Positions 57,380 through 64,000 of a stretch of 64,000 nt of DNA are shown here, one piece after another; the first letter of the stretch is position 1, and the number at the start of each line of letters is the position of its first letter. Source of the DNA: Okapia johnstoni. Taxonomy: Eukaryota > Chordata > Mammalia > Artiodactyla > Giraffidae. The translations under genes were made by a program, and so were the position numbers. The notes under the pieces are model-generated. The model ran no database searches and had not been told where the DNA came from. It worked only from the letters and a program-made list of their open reading frames with translations. Location of the stretch: assembly GCA_024291935.2 (NCBI GenBank), contig CM044311.1, positions 20,235,001 to 20,299,000 on the forward strand, read 5' to 3'.

Positions 57380-57830
57380 TTGTCGTCCTAAGTTAGAAAT
57401 AAATCTCGGGGCGGGAGGCGGAAATCAGGGATATCTGGAAGCAAAAGAACTGTTTTTGTGTGTGTGTGTGCGCGCAAGGTTTGAAAACCAGGGATACAAA
57501 GTCGCCGTCTGTAACTGAAAGTGCATTGCGTCTCCCTATTTTTCACCACGTGAACAGGGTGGGAGATTTTTAAAAGCAAAAACCTCAGAAACCAGAGTTG
57601 GGAGACTTGTAAAGCGGCTGGATGGTACGTGCAGCTTGACCAAAAGTTTTTGCAACCCGACCGCAAGTTTTTGATGCCTGGCTTTCATTTCTCCTTAGGG
57701 ACTTTTCCACGCACTCCCCTTAGCAGGATCGTCAGAAGTCCTTGCAAATTTTGCTTGTGGTTTTGCTAAGAACAGTCTGAAGCCCAGGTTTGTCATCACT
57801 GCCTGGCTCCATGTGGGGTCGCTGTTGGCC
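57380..57830. promoter_or_regulatory. CpG cluster of unknown function
   Basis: I count 16 CpG dinucleotides between 57384 and 57732, whereas surrounding non-repeat sequence has only occasional ones. It includes GGGGCGGGAGGCGG (57408-57421), a GTGCGCGC step, a CACGTG E-box (57547-57552) and ACCCGACCGC. It is not in a repeat I recognise. GC content looks moderate, so it may fall short of a formal CpG island. It could be a promoter or enhancer, a 5' exon of an unlisted transcript, or a recently derived copy of a CpG-rich locus. No coding frame is convincing on either strand. Confidence 0.45.
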
Positions 57831-57839
57831 ACTCTGGGT

Positions 57840-58062
57840 CAATTTTCTATGTTCTCTCCCTTAGGGCATTTCTCTCATTCTTATTCTTTAGGGGATTTTA
57901 TTTTTATTTTTACAAGCTAAAAGATGTTTGAAATATATTGCTAAAGGTGTTGAATGTAATATTTTGAATCTGGTTGTATATTTTTTTCTGTATACTTTGT
58001 GTGTGTGTATTTGTAACTACCAAAAAAATGAATAAAAACAAAAACAACAAAAAACAAAACTT
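57840..58062 (+). other. A-rich end resembling a polyadenylated 3' end
   Basis: T-rich sequence leads to AATGAATAAAAAC (an AATAAA signal at 58030-58035) and then an A-rich tail, AAAACAACAAAAAACAAAAC. With the CpG cluster just upstream, this could be the end of a transcript or of a retrocopy. I could not find a matching target-site duplication upstream, so a retrocopy is unproven. Confidence 0.3.
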
Positions 58063-58175
58063 AAAAGGCAGACTTTGGTTTTGATCATATTGACCATCAT
58101 TTTAGGTAATTTGTGGATTCCCAATGAATGACATGAGAAATGACGTTGCTAATGGATTTATGCTGATTTTGCTTA

Positions 58176-58427
58176 TTGCATGCATGCTAGGTTGCTTCAG
58201 TCCTGTCTGACTCTTTGCAACCCCATAGACTGTAACCCTCCAGGGTCCTCTGCCCATGGGATTCTCCAGGCAAGAATACTGGAACAAGTTGTCATGCCCT
58301 CCTCCAGGAGTAGGGCAGGGATACTCCTGGGTAGGGATCTTCTCCACCCAGGCATCAAACCCTCATCTCTTAAGTCTCCTGAATTTGCATGCGGATTCTT
58401 TACCACTGAGGCCACCTGGGAAGTCCT
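58176..58427 (-). mobile_element. Bov-tA SINE with internal insertion
   Basis: Minus-strand copy from GCATGCATGCTAGGTTGC to GGCCACCTGGGAAGTCC. About 30 bp of extra sequence (GGAGTAGGGCAGGGATACTC and following) lies between the CTCCAGG and GGATCTTC blocks. Confidence 0.92.
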
Positions 58428-58446
58428 GATAATAAACCAGACTGAG

Positions 58447-58665
58447 ATCATAGAATCGTAGAGCTGTGAAGAACTCTCTCAACAACCTTTTTATTTTACA
58501 AATGAGAAATATTTAAGTACAGAAAGTGTTCACCCGGAAAAACTTAAAAAAAAAAAAAACAAACAAGCAAATTATTTTCCATGGTAGCAAAACTGACAAA
58601 AAATTCCAGGTCTCCTGACTTCCATCCAGAGTTATTTCTCCATGCTATGCTGCCTTTCTGTGCAA
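58447..58665 (-). mobile_element. Ancient SINE relic (MIR-class)
   Basis: GAATCGTAGAGCTGTGAAG, TTTTATTTTACAAATGAG, then CCAGGTCTCCTGACTTCC and CTCCATGCTATGCTGCC follow the order of an old mammalian SINE. An A13 run interrupts near 58547. Confidence 0.55.
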
Positions 58666-59732
58666 AGAATAATTGATTCACTCTCCAGGTGACAGATTTC
58701 TTTAGCAACAATTTGGAAATCAACATGGACCCTAAGGAAAACAAGTGATGATATTATCTGCATTTGGATAAACAGCCTTGTACTTAGAAGTGGAGGATAT
58801 TCCACGTTGATAGAGAAAAATGGATTTCTAGGACCATTACAGAATGACCCGAAAGAAAGAGCAAGCCACTTATTGAGTTCTTCTTTTGGTTTTGCCTGAG
58901 AGCAGAACTGAAGTACTGTTCCAAAGAAGCCATATCAGAAATGAAGCAAGATCTCCAGCGAGAATGCTTTTAAATAAAGCTGCTATTGCTTTGTGTCAGA
59001 ACACTTAAGGATGCCACACAGATGAAAACCTCAGCTCTAACCTAAAGCATATTACTCTCTGCTGGTAACACAATTTGAGCCGTGAGTCTTGGATTTGGCT
59101 GACTGTGCTGGTTCAACCCATTTTTGCCCTCCTTCTCTTCAATATAATTAAATCAAATTTATATGCTGAGTCTGTGATGACTCAGTGTGGCTGTTAGCTG
59201 CCAGGAAAATGTTTTGCTCTCTACATTTCATGCTGGTTCTCTTTCTATTAACAAAAATGGATTTTTTCAGGCTTCATTACAAGATTAAACTTCTGATAGA
59301 ATTAAAGATTGTTGATCCTTTCTGACCAGTTCCAAAGCAATTTTCCTCCTGGGACCTACCACCCTGAAAACTAGAATCCCAAACCACAATTTCTCTAGGG
59401 ATTCATTTTTTTCCTGTTCATTGGGGAATAGCTCGTTAGTATATCATCAAACCTGGAGGAAGACTTAAACAATGTAAAATGCAATGAATGGAAAAATCTA
59501 ATATAATAATGTGTATGAGCACGTCAAAATACTTATGAGATGTGCTGCACCGCTTAACCTGTGACTTTAGAGATACAACTGTTTAAGAGTTTTTTTTTTT
59601 AATAACACAGAAAACTATCCAAGATTTTAAAACAATAATTTATTTATTTTTCCTTTTGACATTGAAAATGCACTGTAAATTTTCAAGATGCTAAAACACT
59701 GGTTGCCTTCTCCCTCAATGCAAATATGCTGT
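58666..59732. other. Non-coding DNA, no gene seen
   Basis: No gene or recognised repeat. Confidence 0.5.
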
Positions 59733-60388
59733 TAAATCACTCAGTCATGTCTGTCTCTTTGTGACCCTATGGACAGCAGCATACCAGGTTTCCCTGTCTT
59801 TCACCATCTGCAAGAGCCTGCTCAAGCTCGTGTCCATTGAGTCAGTGATGCCAACCGTTTCATCCTCTGTTGTCCCCTTCTCCTCCCGCCTTCAATCTTT
59901 CCCAGCATCAGGGTCTTTTCTAATCAGTCTGTTTTTCCCATCAGCTGACCAAAGTATTGGAGCTTCAGCTTCAGCCTCCGTCTTCCCAATGAATATTTCA
60001 GATTGATTTCCTTTAGAATTGACTGGTTTGATCTCCTTGTAATCCAAGGGGACCTCAAGGGTCTTCTCCAACACCACAGTTCAAAAGCATCAATTCTTTG
60101 TTGCTCAGCCTTCTTTATGGTTCAAGTCTCATATCCTTACATGACTACTGAAAAAACCATAGCTTTGACTAGATGGACCGTTGATAGTAAAGTAATGTCT
60201 CTGCTTTTTAATATGCTGTCTAGGTTTGTCTTAGCTTTTCTTGCAAGGAGCAAATGTCTTTTAATTTCATGGCTGCAGTTACCATCTGCAGTGATTTTCG
60301 AGCCCAAGAAAATAAAGTCTGTCACAGTTTCCATTGTTTCCCCATCTATTTGCCAAGAAGTGATGGGACTGGATGCCATGGTCCTAAA
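59733..60388 (-). mobile_element. BovB 3' end
   Basis: Minus-strand 3' 650 bp of BovB, tail AAATCACTCAGTCATGTC at the left. The minus-strand frame 60137-60433 preserves part of the domain after the RT, but stops follow. Confidence 0.93.
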
Positions 60389-60530
60389 TTGAAAAGTCAA
60401 ATATGTTAAGATCGTGTTATTTTTCCTGTTCACACAAGAATTAAGGTACTTTTAAATTAAGCTGTTACCTGCTTTATTTAGATACTTTTAAATAAAACTA
60501 AGTTTCCAGTCAATTATTTTTATCAACAAC

Positions 60531-60692
60531 AGCCAGGTTTGAACCCTGAGTTGGAAAGATCCCCTGGAGGAGGGCATGACAACCGATTCTGGTATTCTTG
60601 ACTGGAGAATGCCAGAGACAGAGGGACCTGGCAGGCTACAGTCCATAGGATCAGAAAGAGTTGGACACAACTGAAACGACTTAGCAAGCACC
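60531..60692 (+). mobile_element. Bov-tA SINE, head missing
   Basis: Plus-strand, from GCCAGGTTTGAACCCTGAG to AACGACTTAGCAAGCAC. The first part of the tRNA-like head is absent. Confidence 0.92.
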
Positions 60693-62232
60693 TCATTAAA
60701 ACATTCATATGCCATTGTCATAGAATATTTCCATTACTTATTGTCTGGCTCAAAAACAAAAAAAAGAACTGAAACTTTATTTGAGGCTAGTAGCATGACA
60801 AGGGCTGCCTCTTGACCTGTGTGACACTAAAGATATACAGAAAACTCTAAATAATTATTATCCCCCTGGGGCTTGGCAGTGCTGGCCGCAGTTCATCGCT
60901 CAGATTTGGCAGCATCTCTCATGTTGTCCTTCTAGTGCAGGGTCTTATTGGTTTTCCTTGCCTTTGCTTTCTGGTATTGCTGTCTCTGTGCTGTGAGTGA
61001 GCAGAAGAACATTACTGGGTTAAAGACAAAGACACTGAGCTGGGTTGGAAGAAAGTTGGGTTATAAACATTTGTGGATTCATGAAGAGTTTAGTACTGAG
61101 GCTTTAAAGATAATAATCAGAGAGAGTCAGGAGAAAGTGAAACTTGTCTCTGGGAAGCATTGAGAGGGCAGGTAGGAAGGGTAGAGAATCCAGGATTGGG
61201 AACTACGTTATTAACTCAAATATTTGCTGGATGTGTATCTCTGATTTTGAAGGCTAAGAAGATGAAAATAAATTTCACTAAAACACTATCAATGCATGCT
61301 ATGATCAAACAAATTAATGATCTCTCTCCCTTAAAAAAATAGTATCTCTCATCCCATGTCGCAGGGATTTAAGAGTTGTGGCTTCAACATCTCCCAGCTA
61401 TCAGTTGTTTGTAATGGCTTAGTAAAGGAAATATTTTGTTTGAGTTTATTAGCTTTATGCATTTCCTCTCTTTAAGCTGAGATGAGCAATGGAATTTGAA
61501 TTCTAAAAACAAGTACTTCTGCTCCACACAGTATGTTAATTTTCAAGTTGTTCCACACAGTAAGTTAATTTTCAAGTTCATCAGTTGTGTATTTATATGG
61601 TGATTGCATTTGTCACATAAACATTTTGTCAATCACTATCTTCCTTCTGTTCTGAAACACTATAAGTTCCATCTAAAATGTGATGAATGTCTTGCTTGTC
61701 CAAAGTAAAAAATTAATTGTGGCAATGACGAGTGTTTTGCCAAATTGCATGTGCTCTGTCATAATGTTGCATTAACCAAATCAATCATTGAAGTTTGAAG
61801 TTTTAAATTAAAAAAAAAATCTAAGTCAAAATTAAATCATGAAATGATTTTGCTTTTTCCCTTTAAATTATTTTATCTTTTGAATAAATATTTGCCTAAA
61901 ATGACTAAAAAGACATAAATTAACTCAAGATCTTAGATTATAAAACCAATCAGAATGTGTGAAATGTCAATAGAATCTAATGAATAAGTCAATTTATTTT
62001 CCCTTTTTTTTTGTACTGGCATTTTGTTTGGTTATACTGGGTATGAAAGAGAAGATCATTTGCTTTTAAAAGATAAGGGCTTGTCACACTTTGCAGTAAT
62101 CACAGTAATTTTCCTTTGAGCAAAAATCATCAATGAATGATAAAATTAGAGAGTAAAAGTTTAAGTGAAATTAGAATATTTATATGGTCTCAAAGTACGT
62201 CCACTTAAGGACTTATTAACTGTAAGTTTGAA
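60693..62232. other. Unassigned DNA
   Basis: No gene or recognised repeat except the small tandem duplication at 61523-61580. Frames at 60948-61342 show no domain. Confidence 0.5.
61523..61580. repeat. 29-bp tandem duplication
   Basis: TCCACACAGTATGTTAATTT and following (61523-61551) is repeated at 61552-61580 with about three substitutions, the last two at the unit end. Two units. Confidence 0.92.
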
Positions 62233-62352
62233 AAAGTGTTAGTCGTTCAGTTGTGTCTGACTCTTAACAATCCTATGAATCATAACCTGCCAGGCACCTC
62301 TGTCCATGAAATTCTCCAGGCAAGAATACTGGAGTCGGTAGCCATTCCTATG
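62233..62352 (-). mobile_element. Bov-tA SINE tail half
   Basis: Minus strand, AAAGTGTTAGTCGTTCAG to GAGTCGGTAGCCATTCCTA. The head half is absent. Confidence 0.9.
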
Positions 62353-63022
62353 TTAATTACAAAGGGTATAAATATTAACTTTACAGTGAAGAAAGCTGGC
62401 AGGCAAAATATTAAACAAGTAATCAAAGTTAGCATCAGCTTAATGGGACAAATGAATATTATGTGCCTCTCAACTTGATGCACTGAGAGGAACTTCCATT
62501 ATTTATAGATATTATTGCCAAAAGTATATAATCTGAATCTATGAAAAAAATCAGACAAGTGCACACTGAGGCACATTCTACAAAGCAACTAGGTTTAACT
62601 CTTCAAAAGTGTTAAGACAAAAGCAAGCCTGAGGACCAGTTCTGTCCTTAACAGACCTGCAATTATATGTGTGTGATGCAGTATTGGATCATGAATAGAA
62701 AAATATCAATATGCAATTTTATGACTTTGATCATCATACATTTTATATGAGAAAATATATTTTGTTTTAGAAAATATAAATCGAAGTATTTAGAGTTAAA
62801 AGAGCATGTCTCTGAAAATTGTATTCAATATTTTCAGGAAAAAAAAATTGAGAAAGGAAGATAATAAAGCAAGTGTGCAAAATGAACTTATGTGAGAATT
62901 TGAGAAAGCTATAGGAAGATTGCTTGGATTATTTTTACAACTTTTATTGTAAGTCAGCTATTACTACAAAAATGTTTAAAAAATAAAATAATGGCAAAAA
63001 GATTGAGTAGGAACTTTATTGT
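62353..63022. other. Non-coding AT-rich DNA
   Basis: No gene or recognised repeat. Confidence 0.5.
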
Positions 63023-63243
63023 TGTGGTTCAGTCGCTAAGTCATGTCCAACTCTTTGTGACATCATGAACCGCACCACATCAGGCTTCTCTGTCCATCGC
63101 TATCTCCCTGAGTTTATTCAAACTCAGGTCCATTGAATCAGTGATGCCATCCAAACATCTCATCCTCTGTTGCTCCCTTCTCCTCTTGCCCTCGATTTTT
63201 CCCAGTATCAGGGTCATTTCAATGAGTCAGCTCTTTTCATCAG

Positions 63244-63515
63244 TTCAGTTCAGTTCAATCGTGTCTGACTCTTTGTGACCCCATATAGTCCATGGAATTC
63301 TCCAGGCCAGAATACTGGAATGAGTAGCCTTTTGGATCTTCCTAACCCAGGGATTGAACCCAGGTCTGCCACATTGCAGGTGGATTCTTTACCAGCTGAG
63401 CCACAAAGGAAGCCCAAGAATACTGGAGTGAGTAGCCTATCCTTTTTCCAATGGATCTTCCCGACCCAGGAATCAAACCGGGGTCTCCTTTACCAACTGA
63501 GCTATGAGGGAAGCC
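63244..63515 (-). mobile_element. Bov-tA SINE with duplicated head, inside BovB
   Basis: TTCAGTTCAGTTCAATCGTG at the tail, first head ending at ACAAAGGAAGCCCA (near 63415), then a second partial head ending TATGAGGGAAGCCCA. Same double-headed structure as at 2222-2556. The short duplicated BovB sequence CATCAG flanks it (63238-63243 and 63516-63521). Confidence 0.92.
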
Positions 63516-63830
63516 CATCAGGAGGTCAAATTACTGGAGCTTCAGCTTTAGTATTAGCCCTTCCAATGAATATTCCAGACTGATTTCCTTTAGGATTTAC
63601 TGGTTTAATCTCCTTGCTGTCCAAAGGACTCTTAAGAGTCTTCTCCAGCACCACAGTTTGAAAGCAACACTTTTTCAGTGCTGCACCTTCTTTATGGTCC
63701 AACTCTTACATCCATATATGACTGCTGGAAAAATCATAGCTTTGATAGACAGATCTTTGTCAGCAAAATGATGTCTCTGTTTTTTAATATGCTGTCAAGG
63801 TTTGTCATAGTTGTACTTCCAAGGAACACG

Positions 63831-63860
63831 TTTTTTTTTGTTTTTTGTTTTTTGTTTTTT
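63831..63860. repeat. (GTTTTTT)n microsatellite in BovB
   Basis: T9 then three GTTTTTT units, at the point where other BovB copies read CTTTTAATTTC after the GGAGCAAG block. Confidence 0.95.
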
Positions 63861-64000
63861 AATTTCATGGCTGCAGTCACCATCTACATTGATTTTGGCG
63901 CCCAAGAAAATGAAATCTGACACTGTTTCCACATTTTGCTCATCTATTTGCCATGCAGTGATAGGATCAGATGCCGTGATCTTAGATTTTTGAATGCTGA

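Larger units (their letters stand above)
63023..64000 (-). mobile_element. BovB 3' part, split by a SINE and leaving the window
   Basis: Minus strand. The 3' tail portion is at 63023-63243. A Bov-tA occupies 63244-63515. BovB resumes at 63516-63521 with the duplicated CATCAG and continues past the window edge at GAATGCTGA, so the RT domain should lie just outside. A GTTTTTT repeat has grown inside it. The frame is broken. Confidence 0.94.

Noticed and set aside
1..64000. CRISPR arrays, operons, bacterial-type signals
   Set aside because: The window is clearly mammalian; repeated units are dispersed transposons on both strands, not regularly spaced arrays.

Overview
The window is ruminant nuclear DNA (cattle, sheep, goat or a close relative; the species cannot be fixed by eye). 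The diagnosis rests on its repeats: at least thirteen copies of the RTE-class LINE BovB, more than twenty tRNA-derived Bov-tA SINEs, several BOV-A2 SINEs ending in CTG/CAG runs, and a full-length bovine-type L1. I see no convincing host protein-coding exon, no RNA gene and no CRISPR-like array. It reads as gene-poor intergenic or intronic DNA. Almost every long open frame is a piece of a LINE, a SINE or an LTR.

Layout. 1-3.8 kb: 5' part of a BovB copy, a SINE, an old L1 3' end, a double-headed SINE and a probable ERV LTR. 3.8-9.6 kb: mostly unassigned AT-rich DNA, holding an inverted duplication (arms near 7.2-7.55 and 8.46-8.9 kb) whose arms each carry a Bov-tA. 9.6-11.3 kb: a BovB endonuclease/reverse-transcriptase relic. 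11.3-29.7 kb: AT-rich DNA with scattered SINEs, BovB 3' ends, ancient MIR, DNA-transposon and L1 relics. 29.7-32.0 kb: the longest BovB copy.

33.6-47.0 kb is a nested complex. An ancient L1 (L1M/HAL1 type, minus strand) was interrupted by a MaLR LTR and later by a full-length ruminant L1 (about 36.06-45.68 kb, minus strand) with a recognisable 17-bp target-site duplication. That L1 has recognisable 5' UTR, ORF1 and ORF2 regions, all broken, and was itself interrupted by two BovB copies in opposite orientations and two SINE fragments. Downstream in the old L1 lies a Bov-tA split by a BOV-A2.

47-64 kb: a probable class I LTR split by a SINE, several SINEs and BovB 3' ends, a long unassigned AT-rich stretch (49-57 kb), a CpG cluster near 57.4-57.8 kb that is the best candidate for a host regulatory or transcribed element, and a BovB copy running off the right edge with a SINE inside it.

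The working relationship visible here is between transposons. BovB supplies (or once supplied) reverse transcriptase and endonuclease, and Bov-tA and BOV-A2 share its 3' end and are thought to be mobilised by it. L1 is a separate autonomous family. Every autonomous copy is damaged, so nothing here looks able to move by itself. I did not find a new biological system. The most unusual items are the inverted duplication at 7.2-8.9 kb, the quasi-palindrome inside the L1, the inverted BovB pair inside one L1, and the CpG cluster.
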